Shown here: positions 54,802 through 64,000 of the stretch, piece by piece
How positions within the stretch are numbered: the first letter of the stretch is position 1
Layout: each line of letters opens with the position of its first letter
Assembly: GCA_025362235.1 (NCBI GenBank)
Contig: JANYGZ010000014.1
Location: 1-64,000, forward strand
From: Ferruginibacter sp.
GTDB lineage: Bacteria > Bacteroidota > Bacteroidia > Chitinophagales > Chitinophagaceae
Length of the DNA stretch: 64,000 nt
Direction: 5' to 3'
The notes under the pieces: model-generated
Database searches by the model: none
The model's input: only the letters and a program-made list of their open reading frames with translations
Told to the model about the DNA's origin: nothing
Translations under genes and position numbers: made by a program

Positions 54802-56859
54802 ATGATTATAAAAAAATATTTTTCGGCCGAACCTCTTTGTAAAAAGCTTTTGCCATTTTTTCGTATATACTTTACTGTGATTATTTTCATTGGCTTTGCT
54901 TATACTATTTCTGCGCAAAAAATCACAAGCCATCGTGCCATTATCACCCATTTTTTTGAGCAGCAGGCGGGGGTGCATAATATATACCAGGCCCAGTTAA
55001 ACAAGGATGGGACCTCCATTGTGTGGAATGCCGATGGAAAGGACGGCTCACAATCAATATACCGTGCAGCATTGTCAAATATAGATGCTGCGGTTCGCAT
55101 CACTGCATCGACTGGTGGTAAAAAAGTAGACGAGGCTGATCCGCAATGGTCGCCCGATGGAAAAGAGATCGCATTTCTTTCTGAAGCCCAAGCAGAACAC
55201 CAGTCGCAAATATTTGTTGCAAATGCGATCACAGGACTGCTTATTACCAAAAAACCGTCAACAAAATTCGATGGGTATGTATCGCACTTACAATGGTCGC
55301 CTGATGGAAAATATCTAAGTGTGCTGTATGTTGAAAAAGCAAGCCGTGAACCTTCGCCAATGGCAGCCAAAAATAAAGTAGTTGGTTTAATTGATTCACT
55401 TGCTAATAAAAATATACAACGTATTGCAATAGTAAACCGGCTTAGCGGCAAAACAGAACAAATAACACCTGCCGGGTTGTATATTTTTGAATACAGCTGG
55501 TCGCCAGACAGTAAAAATTTCGTATATACGGCGGCGTTACCACCCGGCGATGATAACTGGTATATTGCACAGCTATACCGGCAAAGTATTGCTGCAAAAG
55601 ACACCATACTACTTTACCACCCTTTGAAGCAGATAGCATTACCCAGATGGTCGCCCGATGGAAAACACATTGCATTTATTGAAGGCCTCATGAGTGATCA
55701 GGGTGGTACAGGAGGCGATATATTTACTATTCTTTCCTCTGCCAATGCAAAGTCGCAGGACCTTACACCTGATCGTAGCTCTACGCCATCCTGGTTTACA
55801 TGGCGCCCCAATGGCGATATTTTATTTACCGAATTTGTTGGTGGTTCCGTTGCTATCAATACACTACATGTTACCGATGGAAAAATAGTTCCCTTGTGGA
55901 AAGCAGCTGAATCCATTCATGCTGGTAATGAAGAAATGAGCCTGTCAATTGGTGGCAATACTACTGCTCCTGTATTTGCATTTATGCGCACCTCATGGAA
56001 CATGCTGCCTGAAGTATGGGGTGGCAACCTGGACAAATTAAAAGAGCTTACAAAACTGAATGCCTCCAACAAACACCTCACGCCCGCTTCAATAAATGTA
56101 GAGTGGATAAACGAAGAACAACGGGTGCAGGGCTGGCTATTGTACCCGGAAAATTATGACACTTCAAAAAAATATCCTATGCTGGTAGCGGTACATGGTG
56201 GGCCTGCATGGATCACAACGCCTGCCTGGAGTGCACCCGATTTTAATACCACTGTATATACCAAATTAGGCTACTTCGTTTTTTTTCCCAACCCAAGAGG
56301 AAGTTACGGACAAGGTGAAAAATTCACTTTGGCCAACCGCCGCGACTGGGGCTTTGGTGATTTGCGGGATATTACCAGCGGTGTTGATGCCATTACAAAA
56401 AAATTTCCAGTAGACTCTGCCAGGGTTGGCATTCTCGGCTGGAGTTATGGAGGTTCAATGAGCATGTTTGCCATAACTCAAACCAATAAATTCAGGGCTG
56501 CTGTTGCCGGCGCGGGAGCAGGGGACTGGCTAAGTTACTACGGACAAAATTCTATTGATAAATGGATGTGGTCGTATTTCGGCGCCTCTCCTTATGATGA
56601 CCCAGCTGCTTATGCAAAAGTTTCCGCTATGACGCATATCAAAAATGCAAAAACACCTACGCTCGTGCTTGTCGGCGAACTGGATGGTGAAGCCCCTTCC
56701 CCACAATCTTTACAGTTTTGGCATGCATTAAAAGAACTGCATGTTCCAACACAATTAATGATATACCCGGACGAGGGACATGGTTTTCATAAATTTGAAG
56801 ATATGATCGATGTATCTGTAAGAACATTTGAATGGTTCAATAAATACATGGCACCTTAA
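54802..56859 (+). CDS. S9 family prolyl oligopeptidase-like peptidase
   Basis: 685 residues. An N-terminal signal anchor (YFTVIIFIGFAYTISAQK) is followed by a TolB/WD40-like beta-propeller (~50-420) with repeated WSPDGKxIAF motifs, then an alpha/beta-hydrolase domain. The catalytic serine is Ser548 in GWSYGGS, with Asp628 in GELDGEAP and His660 in DEGHGFH. It cleaves peptides in the periplasm, probably after proline or with dipeptidyl specificity. Intact. Confidence 0.92.
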   Translation: MIIKKYFSAEPLCKKLLPFFRIYFTVIIFIGFAYTISAQKITSHRAIITHFFEQQAGVHNIYQAQLNKDGTSIVWNADGKDGSQSIYRAALSNIDAAVRITASTGGKKVDEADPQWSPDGKEIAFLSEAQAEHQSQIFVANAITGLLITKKPSTKFDGYVSHLQWSPDGKYLSVLYVEKASREPSPMAAKNKVVGLIDSLANKNIQRIAIVNRLSGKTEQITPAGLYIFEYSWSPDSKNFVYTAALPPGDDNWYIAQLYRQSIAAKDTILLYHPLKQIALPRWSPDGKHIAFIEGLMSDQGGTGGDIFTILSSANAKSQDLTPDRSSTPSWFTWRPNGDILFTEFVGGSVAINTLHVTDGKIVPLWKAAESIHAGNEEMSLSIGGNTTAPVFAFMRTSWNMLPEVWGGNLDKLKELTKLNASNKHLTPASINVEWINEEQRVQGWLLYPENYDTSKKYPMLVAVHGGPAWITTPAWSAPDFNTTVYTKLGYFVFFPNPRGSYGQGEKFTLANRRDWGFGDLRDITSGVDAITKKFPVDSARVGILGWSYGGSMSMFAITQTNKFRAAVAGAGAGDWLSYYGQNSIDKWMWSYFGASPYDDPAAYAKVSAMTHIKNAKTPTLVLVGELDGEAPSPQSLQFWHALKELHVPTQLMIYPDEGHGFHKFEDMIDVSVRTFEWFNKYMAP

Positions 56860-56873
56860 GAAATTGTTTTATT

Positions 56874-57160
56874 ATGAATCAAAATTTTGATGTTATCGTA
56901 TTGGGGCTTGGAGCCAATGGCAGTTCCGCTATTTATCATCTTTCTAAAACAGGTGCAAGGGTTTGTTGCATCAATCAGTTTACGCCTCACATTCACATGG
57001 TTCTTCTCACGGGCAAAGTCGCATTATCCGCCAGGCTTATTATGAAAGCCCGTTTTATGTTCCGCTTTTAAAGGAAGCTTATACCATTTGGGATGAGGTT
57101 GAAAAAGTATCCGATAAAAAACTATTTTTAAAAACTGGAGGCCTTATGCTGTTCAAGTGT
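56874..57160 (+). pseudogene. FAD-dependent amino-acid oxidase (sarcosine oxidase-like), N-terminal remnant
   Basis: MNQNFDVIVLGLGANGSSAI is the FAD-binding start of MSOX/N-methyltryptophan oxidase-like enzymes. After a one-base shift near 56980 it continues HSHGSSHGQSRIIRQAYYES, PFYVPLLKEAYTIWDEVEK to LKTGGLML and then breaks off at the 3' end of the mechanosensitive channel gene. About 270 residues are missing. It begins 14 bp after the S9 peptidase. Confidence 0.75.
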
Positions 57161-57164
57161 AAGA

Positions 57165-59549
57165 TTAAGATTTTGGCAAAAGAGGCAATTCAATCCCGCC
57201 CTGTTGCAAGGCCTCGAATATTTCAATCATAGCACTGCTTCTCATGGTACCTGCTGTGGTAAGATCGTTCACCCAAAATATTATCCTTATCTCAATCGAT
57301 TTTTCAGCAAAAGTCTGCACCATGATGACAGGCCCCGGAACGTGCAATATATTCTCGCTTTTATCAAGCGTTTCTTGTATTATTTCTTTTGCTTTTGAAA
57401 TCTTGGCAAGATAGGATATGCCTATAATAAATTCCACCCGCTTGTTACGATTCTGCATTGTCCAGTTGATCAGGTTCTGTGATAACAGGTTGCCATTTGG
57501 TACAACGATGTTCGCTCCATCACCACTTCTTATGGTACTGCTGCGCACACCTATCTCTTTTACGGTGCCGGAGTTATCACCCACTTCTATCTGGTCACCC
57601 ACTTTTATTGGCTGCTCAAAAGCAATGATGATGCCAGATACAAGGTTGTTCACAATGTTCTGCAAACCGAAGCCTATACCTACGCTTAGAGCGCCGATCA
57701 TGATGGACAATCTATCTACCGGTATGCCTGAAGCGGCAACAGCAATCAGGAAACCAAGTGCCCAAATGCCGAGCCTTATTATCAGCAACAATGAGCCAAG
57801 CGAACTTCGCTTACCAGGTTTTTTAGCTGCATCGTGACCAAAGAAAAAATTTACAAACCTTGATATCACCGTGGATATCCAGATAATGAGGAAAAATATG
57901 GCGACACTTTCAAATGTAAAATTGACGCTGCCAATATTTCGTTGCCGGTAAAAAAAATCGGTCATGAAAGTTATAAATGAATCGTATAACGTCAGGTTTC
58001 TTATCAATGATACAACCCAAAGCACGACTGCCAAAATCCATAATACACGCTTGAAACGGTGCTGTAATTCTTTAAAGTTGATAAATTCAGAAAAGCGGCT
58101 ATCACCGAAAGCTTCTGACTGCATATAGATAGCTTCCAGCACGATGGTGCAGAATATTTTTAATGAAATACCTAGCAGCAGGCATTGCATGGCACTTACT
58201 CCAAAAATTTTTGCAAGCGAACTCCTGCCAAATAAATTAAAGGCTATCGACAACACTACTTGCGCCAGCGTAAATATAAGTAGCGCCTTTGACGCTGGCG
58301 ATTCCGGGATGCCTTTAAAATATGGACCCCTAATACTGATAAGCTTTGCACAGATAGCAGCCAATATAAGCCCTGCGAAAAAGACGCACCAACGCTCTCC
58401 AAAAGCTGGCTCTAGCAATATATCATCAACGGCGTAGTACACCCATAAAAGCGAGAGCAACGCACCATATAATTTAGATTGTTTACTAAGAAATGGCCCC
58501 AGTAAAAACCCAAGCGTAATCAAGCGCATTAGTTCCGTAGCATGGAGGTAGGACATAGTAGGGTTGGCAAAAACAAAAGGCGAATAAACAAACAGCCCAA
58601 ACAAAGAAGCGATAAATATGCTGCGCCTTAAAAATATTACCTGATCCAGGATGCTTGCCGCGTTTTCTAACTTTTTAATCTTGCGCATATTGAGGATGTT
58701 CCAGGCAAGAGTAAAAACAAAAAACAATAAACAAAATGCTGCGGGACGGCCTTGTGCGCTTAGGTAAATGCCAATAATCGTGTATGATCTTTGCAGGCCT
58801 TCTATCATTACGGTGCCGAGCGTTTTATGATAATCTGTTGGGGAGGCTGCAAATAAATAAGCGTCTTCCTTGCGCCACATGGCCATTTTTAAAGTACTTG
58901 TCTCATAGGCAAGGTCACTCAAAATATCGTTGGCCTGTAACAATGCAATAGAAGTCCGGTTGCGCATCCAATTAACTTTTGTGAGTGCCCTTTGCTGTAG
59001 CGTGTCCAGTTCAAATACTTCGTCACGCACATCCTGCAGCTGAGATTCCAGCGTTGAATCGGGTAGCTGATAATCCAGTATCGGATCGTTAATAATAGCC
59101 TTTACATCTTTATTATTTTGTGTGAGCTGCTGGCTATAATTATTGAGGTTGGCCTGGTAACCGGTCAATTTTTTCGAGGTCTCTTTTAAAAGAATAACTA
59201 CACTATTGAGCCCGCGTAGGTTCCAGGGCGTGTTTGTCATTGCTAACCATTCCCTTAATTTTTTGAGGGACACTTCGATATCCGGTAACTCCCTGGATAC
59301 ATGGTCCAGATTTATCTTTCTCCGTACGTAGGAAGTGTTGCGGTCTACAGTTAGTGTATAAGCATTCACCTTATTTATAAGATAGGGCATTAGAGTATCG
59401 TTCTTAATTTCCGCTACGGCAGAATCATGTTGCTGACGGGTAACTTTTTGATAGTAATGGGCAGCCTTTTGAGAAAAAGCAGCAGTTACGGAAAGCAAGA
59501 AAATGATCGCGGCAGAACTACGTAAAAAGCCTTTTTTAAATATGTTCAT
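57165..59549 (-). CDS. MscS-family mechanosensitive ion channel (large form)
   Basis: 794 residues with a signal peptide, a ~200-residue periplasmic coiled-coil domain, about eight to ten transmembrane helices, and the MscS pore and beta domain at ~590-760 (IPVDRLSIMIGALSVGIGFGLQNIVNNLVSGIIIAFEQPI, KVGDQIEVGDNSGTVKEIGVRSSTI, VVPNGNLLSQNLINWT). It releases solutes on osmotic downshock. Convergent with the truncated oxidase remnant that abuts its stop codon. Confidence 0.9.
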   Translation of the reverse strand: MNIFKKGFLRSSAAIIFLLSVTAAFSQKAAHYYQKVTRQQHDSAVAEIKNDTLMPYLINKVNAYTLTVDRNTSYVRRKINLDHVSRELPDIEVSLKKLREWLAMTNTPWNLRGLNSVVILLKETSKKLTGYQANLNNYSQQLTQNNKDVKAIINDPILDYQLPDSTLESQLQDVRDEVFELDTLQQRALTKVNWMRNRTSIALLQANDILSDLAYETSTLKMAMWRKEDAYLFAASPTDYHKTLGTVMIEGLQRSYTIIGIYLSAQGRPAAFCLLFFVFTLAWNILNMRKIKKLENAASILDQVIFLRRSIFIASLFGLFVYSPFVFANPTMSYLHATELMRLITLGFLLGPFLSKQSKLYGALLSLLWVYYAVDDILLEPAFGERWCVFFAGLILAAICAKLISIRGPYFKGIPESPASKALLIFTLAQVVLSIAFNLFGRSSLAKIFGVSAMQCLLLGISLKIFCTIVLEAIYMQSEAFGDSRFSEFINFKELQHRFKRVLWILAVVLWVVSLIRNLTLYDSFITFMTDFFYRQRNIGSVNFTFESVAIFFLIIWISTVISRFVNFFFGHDAAKKPGKRSSLGSLLLIIRLGIWALGFLIAVAASGIPVDRLSIMIGALSVGIGFGLQNIVNNLVSGIIIAFEQPIKVGDQIEVGDNSGTVKEIGVRSSTIRSGDGANIVVPNGNLLSQNLINWTMQNRNKRVEFIIGISYLAKISKAKEIIQETLDKSENILHVPGPVIMVQTFAEKSIEIRIIFWVNDLTTAGTMRSSAMIEIFEALQQGGIELPLLPKS

Positions 59550-59785
59550 TTAAAGTTTAATTATTCGAAATTTGGGTTACTATTGCCTCTTGCGCCAACT
59601 CATAAGTCTTTTTACTTAATATATTTTTAAAGAGATTAGTGCCATAAATGACTTCTATACAAAAAAAATTGATGGAGCAAATAAGCTAAATGTTGCAAAG
59701 CTAACGTAAGGCTTTGGTTATATATGTAAATAGCTTGTAAATGCTGTGAAAAGAAATAAGAACAAAAGTTGTAATAAAGTGTTTT

Positions 59786-59963
59786 TTAAAAGGAATCCCG
59801 TTCGATGACAAGGTCTTTGAGCACTCCAAAAGCAAGATAAAAATACTATCTCCAATTTTCTGATAGAATATAAACTTTTTATATTTCCATAAGGCCCCTC
59901 ACTCAAAAACTCATTCACAACATGATTATTGTTCGCCACAACCGGATATTTGTCCAGGTCCAT
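59786..59963 (-). pseudogene. DUF6934-like fragment
   Basis: MDLDKYPVVANNNHVVNEFL, SEGPYGNIKSLYSIRKL resembles the start of a small uncharacterised Bacteroidota family (YPLITNDN-YEFYSEGPNGKIKK). Shifted frames continue FYLAFGVLKDLVIERDSF and TAA. Several frameshifts. The rest of 59550-60343 has no gene apart from the terminator below. Confidence 0.4.
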
Positions 59964-60128
59964 TTATTGGAGAGATTTAATTACTTTTGCGAGGCTAAAA
60001 ACCCCTTGTTTTTTTGTAATTACAAAAAAGGTGAACAAAAATTTCCTATTGTAGTAATAGATTGATTTTGATATAGATAAAAGCTATTGCTTCGTTTTGC
60101 CATCCTGACAAAGATTTTCATCAGAATT

Positions 60129-60162
60129 AAAAGCCCGTAAAATCCAATTTTTACGGGCTTTT
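60129..60162. terminator. Strong bidirectional hairpin terminator
   Basis: Perfect 14-bp arms AAAAGCCCGTAAAA / TTTTACGGGCTTTT, loop of 6, with flanking A and T. It is not adjacent to an intact gene; the owner may have been lost. Confidence 0.65.
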
Positions 60163-60343
60163 GTTTTCCACGCCATTTTATTGCAAATAGTATCAATACC
60201 TGATCTAACAAAATGGCGACTTGCTCTGGATAAAATAGATTTTCATATAAAAGTTTTAACAATTTAAATAAAAAAACAATCTCTCAGGTTCATTAAGCAT
60301 CAAAATTTATGGTAACTTACAGTATACCATAAACTTGCAACAC

Positions 60344-62773
60344 ATGAGCTGCTATATTAAAACCTCATTATGTTTTTTATTGCTTACTGCAACAATTCAA
60401 TGCAGCGCCCAGAGTAGTGTTCAAAATATTGATACGCTGGCAGGCAGATTTATACAGGAGCTAAGGCTTAATACAAAAGAAAAAATACTTGTTCAAACCA
60501 ATAAATGCTTTTATGTAGCGGGTGAAGAATTATGGCTGAAAGCCTATGTCATCAATGAGCTATCTCATAAATATTATTCTCAAAGTAAAACACTGTATGT
60601 GGATTTGGTAAACGACAAGGATACTGCTATCGCACAGTTACTGCTAAACATTCCTAAGCAACAAACCGAAGGCGTAATTCCATTATCCGCTGCTTTACCG
60701 GAAGGCAATTACTGGCTACGTGCTTATACTGCCAACATGCTTCAGCACGATACATCATCTATTCTTGTTTTACCGATTTATATCCTCAATAAAAATATTC
60801 ATACTGAATTATCAGCCAAAGAAAATAATACAATGGCTACCTCAGCAAATGAGAAACCAGCACTCAGTTTTTTTCCAGAAGGCGGAGCAGTAATCGAAGA
60901 CGCAAATGTGGTAATCGGTTTTAAGGCCACTGATAAAGAAGGCCACCCCATGCTGGTTTCAGGAACTGTAACCGATAGTTATGATAAAGAAGTTACTACT
61001 TTTAAGACTGACAGTAACGGATTGGGAAAATTCAATTATCATGTGTTTAAAAGCCGCAAATGTGTTGCTCATGTAAAGTGGAACAACCAGAATCTTAGCT
61101 GGCCATTACCGGCAGCCAACCAATTCGCCAGCCAAGTGTCTATAGTTGAAGAAGATGCCAACAATTTTAAAGCCGTTGTTTTAATGGGCGATTCAATATA
61201 TAAAAAAGATAAGCCGACCTACTTGTTGGGTATTAGCCGCGACAGCCTTTGTTTTGCCAGTACTGGTGTAGGGCAGTATGAAGTATTTATTCCAAAAAAG
61301 AGTTTTCCGGCTGGGTTAGCAACGCTTTATCTTTTTAATGATCAGGACCAGGTGGTAGGGGAACGAGCTATTTATATCAATAGAGAAAAAGAAGATGTTG
61401 AAATAAAAACGGATAAGGATAATTACAAAGCCCGTGATAAAGTTACGCTTACTGTTACCACAGGAGACCCATTATCAGGCCCGCAAATTGCCGCCCTTTC
61501 AGTATCTGTAACTGACGATATTATTGCCGGAGAGCCCATGGGACAAGCTACCAATCCTTATAGCCAACTGGGGGTAGCGGGCAATTCTTCAGACAATTTT
61601 TTACTTACTCAGCCACAGTGGTATACCGGCAGAAGTTTTAATAAGAACATAGCTGAACTTGCCGCTAAAACAAATTTTGACAGCGACAGTACTATTACCG
61701 ATATAAAAGGAAAAGTATTGAATAATAAAAATCAACCTGTGCCAAACAGAACTGTAACCTTGTATAATACCAAACAAATAAACCTGTTTACCAGTACTAC
61801 TACCGATAGCAGCGGGCATTTTAAATTTCCATTGCTTTCTTATCCTGACAGTGTTGCATTTACAATACAGGTAAGCAACCAAAAAGGAATTAAACAGAAT
61901 GAAAAAATCATTGTAGATGCTTTCCCTTTTCCAAAGTTTGCAACCCCGTTATCACTTAAAAAAAAATTATCGATGCAGCAAACACATCAGGTACAAAATT
62001 TTCGTGTAAAGTACCTGGATGATTATATTGTTGGCAACAGCAAAGAATGGATGAAGGGGGTAACGGTTAAAAGTAAATTAACGACCTACGATCAAAACAA
62101 ACGCGTTAGTTCATTTTCAACCGTTTTAACTGGTGATGCAATACGAAAAACAAGTGCAACCAGCACTGGAGCTTCCTTACTTGGTGCACCCGGGGTTCAC
62201 TTAAGGTCGGGGTATGTTATTGTAGGTGGAGGCCCTGTTGACTTTGGTTCTTCAAACAATGACGAACCTATATTGGTTATGGACGGAGTAATAGTAACTC
62301 AGGAGTCTGGTGGCGGGGGAAGCGATGTATCTACTGAATCAAGCCCACTGCTGCGTTATTTAACCAACATTCCGCCAGACGTGATTGATTTTATTGAAAT
62401 TTTAAATGGTGCGCAGGCTGCAATTTATGGCGCCAGGGGCGGTAATGGCGCTATCGTAATAAATACAGCTAACAAAACAAATATTAGCAGTAGTAATGAA
62501 AGCGTGGGTAGTCTTGAATACAGGCCCAAATCATATCATCAGCCTGCCAAATTCAATATACCTGACTATGATAATAAAGCTATAAAAGAAGCAGACTTTA
62601 CAGATACCAGGTATACCCTTTACTGGAACGGTCATGTGTATACCAATGATAAAGGAAAAGCTGTGGTATCATTTTTTACTGCCGATGCTTCCAGTACGTA
62701 TACCATTACAGTATCTGGCATAACTGCAAGCGGGGATATTATTTATAAAAAAGCAACGTTCAGAAGAAAGTAA
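60344..62773 (+). CDS. MG2-like surface protein with carboxypeptidase-regulatory and TonB-plug domains
   Basis: 809 residues from ATG 60344. Signal peptide (SLCFLLLTATIQCSAQ), then macroglobulin MG2-like domains (KEKILVQTNKCFYVAGEELWLKAYVINE, LSFFPEGGAVIEDANVVIGFKATDKEG), a CarboxypepD_reg-like domain (ITDIKGKVLNNKNQPVPNRTVTLYNT), and a TonB-receptor plug-like domain (DEPILVMDGV, IEILNGAQAAIYGARGGNGAIVIN) with no barrel. A single-pass or peripheral outer-membrane component. A second, closely related copy follows 150 bp downstream. Confidence 0.82.
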   Translation: MSCYIKTSLCFLLLTATIQCSAQSSVQNIDTLAGRFIQELRLNTKEKILVQTNKCFYVAGEELWLKAYVINELSHKYYSQSKTLYVDLVNDKDTAIAQLLLNIPKQQTEGVIPLSAALPEGNYWLRAYTANMLQHDTSSILVLPIYILNKNIHTELSAKENNTMATSANEKPALSFFPEGGAVIEDANVVIGFKATDKEGHPMLVSGTVTDSYDKEVTTFKTDSNGLGKFNYHVFKSRKCVAHVKWNNQNLSWPLPAANQFASQVSIVEEDANNFKAVVLMGDSIYKKDKPTYLLGISRDSLCFASTGVGQYEVFIPKKSFPAGLATLYLFNDQDQVVGERAIYINREKEDVEIKTDKDNYKARDKVTLTVTTGDPLSGPQIAALSVSVTDDIIAGEPMGQATNPYSQLGVAGNSSDNFLLTQPQWYTGRSFNKNIAELAAKTNFDSDSTITDIKGKVLNNKNQPVPNRTVTLYNTKQINLFTSTTTDSSGHFKFPLLSYPDSVAFTIQVSNQKGIKQNEKIIVDAFPFPKFATPLSLKKKLSMQQTHQVQNFRVKYLDDYIVGNSKEWMKGVTVKSKLTTYDQNKRVSSFSTVLTGDAIRKTSATSTGASLLGAPGVHLRSGYVIVGGGPVDFGSSNNDEPILVMDGVIVTQESGGGGSDVSTESSPLLRYLTNIPPDVIDFIEILNGAQAAIYGARGGNGAIVINTANKTNISSSNESVGSLEYRPKSYHQPAKFNIPDYDNKAIKEADFTDTRYTLYWNGHVYTNDKGKAVVSFFTADASSTYTITVSGITASGDIIYKKATFRRK

Positions 62774-62921
62774 AACAGGTCGCTAATCAATATTTTTATA
62801 ACCTATTGCTTTGTCTTGAAAAAATTCTGAAAAATTTTGTGACTGGTATCTATTTACGAAATGCTTTAGGGCCTGCTTACAAAATTTTAATTAACCTGGG
62901 GGATAACTTAACGCTTGCAAT

Positions 62922-64000
62922 ATGAATACTACAATTAAAACATTACTGTCTTTTTTATTAGTAGCTGCAAGTATTCAATGCAATGCCCAGGGCGACATTC
63001 AAAATGTAGATACGCTTGCCGGGAGTTTTATAAGAGAGCTCCGGCATGATGCAAAAGAAAAAATATTCGTTCAAACCAATAAATGGTTTTATACTGCATG
63101 AGAACAATTATGGCTGAAGGCATATATTATCAATTCGCTTTCTCATAAGTATTATTCAAAAAGTAAAACACTGTATGTAGATTTGGTAAATGATAAGGAT
63201 ACTGTGGTTGCACAACTACTGTTAAACATCCCCAGGCAACATACAGACGCAGCGATTCCACTATTAACTACTTTGCCCGAAGGGAATTACTGGCTTAGGG
63301 TATACACGGCCAATATGCTGCAGCATGACAGCTCCTCTATTTTTGTTTTACCAATTTATATTATTAACAAACGCTTCCCATCTTTATTAACAAACGAAGC
63401 CAATGATACTGTTAAAGTAGCCACAAATGAATCTCTACAACTCAATTTTTTTCCAGAAGGTGGTGCATTGATTGAAGCCAGCAATGCTGTTATTGGTTTT
63501 AAGGTAACCGATACAAAAGGTCGTCCAATGCAAGTTTCGGGTTATATAGCCGATAGCGGGTATAAAGAAGTCACTGTTTTCAAAAGTGACAGTAATGGGT
63601 TAGGCAGGTTTAATTACTTTGTTTTACAAAGCCGTAAAAGTATTGCTCATATAAATTGGAATAACCAGGATCTTGCCTGGCCATTGCCCAAGGCTACCCA
63701 TTACGCCAGCGGGGTTTCTGTTATTGAGGAGGATGCCGTTAACATTAAAGTCCTTGTATCCTTAGATGATTCAGTGTTTAATAAAGACAGGCGAACTTAC
63801 CTGCTGGGCATCAGCAGAGATAGTCTTTGTTTTGCCAGTGTTGGCAAAGGAATGTATGAAATAAATATTCCTAAAAAGAATTTTCCAAACGGAATTGCAA
63901 CACTTTTTCTTTTTAATGATCAGCAGCAAGTGGTAAGCGAACGGACTGTGTATATCATTAAAGAAAAAGAAAATATCGTAATTAAAACCAATAAAGATAA
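62922..64000 (+). pseudogene. Tandem paralogue of the MG2/TonB-plug protein, interrupted by TGA, runs off window
   Basis: ATG 62922 gives MNTTIKTLLSFLLVAASIQC and NAQGDIQNVDTLAGSFIREL, parallel to the preceding protein. At codon 60 TGA (63099-63101) replaces the glycine codon of YxAGEELWLK, after which the frame stays open to the window end with full homology (LWLKAYIINSLSHKYYSKSK, LNFFPEGGALIEASNAVIGF). A single GGA to TGA change is enough to explain it. The 3' end is beyond the window. Confidence 0.82.

Noticed and set aside
60020-60262. 80-codon minus-strand ORF near the terminator
   Set aside because: It reads through a perfect terminator hairpin, has no recognisable features and low-complexity composition.
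1-64000. CRISPR arrays, complete insertion sequences or prophage
   Set aside because: No regularly spaced repeats, no transposase, and no phage structural genes were seen.

Overview
The window looks like a chromosomal segment of a Bacteroidota bacterium, most likely in or near the Chitinophagaceae. The base composition is AT-rich. Promoters resemble the TAnnTTTG type, there is a type IX secretion sorting tail, and many families are largely confined to this phylum (DUF4293, DUF6427, DUF3127, DUF1573, AHSA1 arrays, MG2/TonB-plug proteins, a YEDNNNL-type response regulator with a TPR-histidine kinase). The genus assignment is inference.

Layout. 1-2.4 kb: the end of an ABC exporter operon and a TIGR01777 epimerase. 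2.5-8.6 kb: a TPR-histidine kinase and LuxR-type response regulator, followed on the same strand by a T9SS-exported beta-propeller protein and an IPT/TIG lipoprotein. The last two each carry an almost identical 64-bp upstream module containing a perfect palindrome, so this looks like a self-contained regulon. 9.3-15.3 kb: an envelope protein, a DUF6427 membrane protein, purQ and a two-gene DsbD system. 15.4-21.9 kb: an accessory block with a TPR/zincin protein, a MazG-like pyrophosphohydrolase, a McrB-type AAA+ GTPase and a DUF2357/PD-(D/E)XK nuclease. It looks like a type IV-like anti-phage operon and is damaged by a frameshift at a G8 tract and an in-frame amber codon.

22-42.4 kb is mostly housekeeping: an ECF sigma factor, uvrA, a small secreted peptide, glyA, a sugar nucleotidyltransferase, a FabK/nitronate monooxygenase-like enzyme, a Wza/Wzz-like export pair, a NatAB-type ABC exporter, a COG2509 flavoprotein, a DUF3127 OB-fold protein with an SSB-like tail, and dnaA. 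A 0.7-kb AT-rich gap with a perfect DnaA box lies before dnaA and is a possible origin. tRNA-Ser(GCT) and tRNA-Pro(TGG) follow.

43-60 kb, directly behind the tRNAs, is a patchwork of small, mostly minus-strand accessory genes: a DHFR-like protein, several SRPBCC/AHSA1 proteins with an ArsR regulator, a CPBP protease, a truncated haemoglobin, a phospholipase C-like phosphoesterase, an AI-2E transporter, an S9 peptidase and an MscS channel. Gene wreckage is interspersed: arr with an internal deletion, a PepSY-like gene, an AHSA1 gene, a YCII gene, a SAP-like fragment, a TonB receptor barrel, a ChrB-like domain, a MetQ C-terminus, an amino-acid-oxidase N-terminus and a DUF6934-like fragment. A recurrent boundary motif and two group II intron 3'-end-like scraps point to repeated modular insertion. 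The window ends with two tandem MG2/TonB-plug paralogues; the second is interrupted by an in-frame TGA.

Overall, essential genes are intact while accessory genes carry many different disabling mutations (TAA, TAG, TGA, single-base indels, deletions). That argues for real decay rather than stop-codon recoding, although single-base homopolymer errors in the assembly cannot be excluded.
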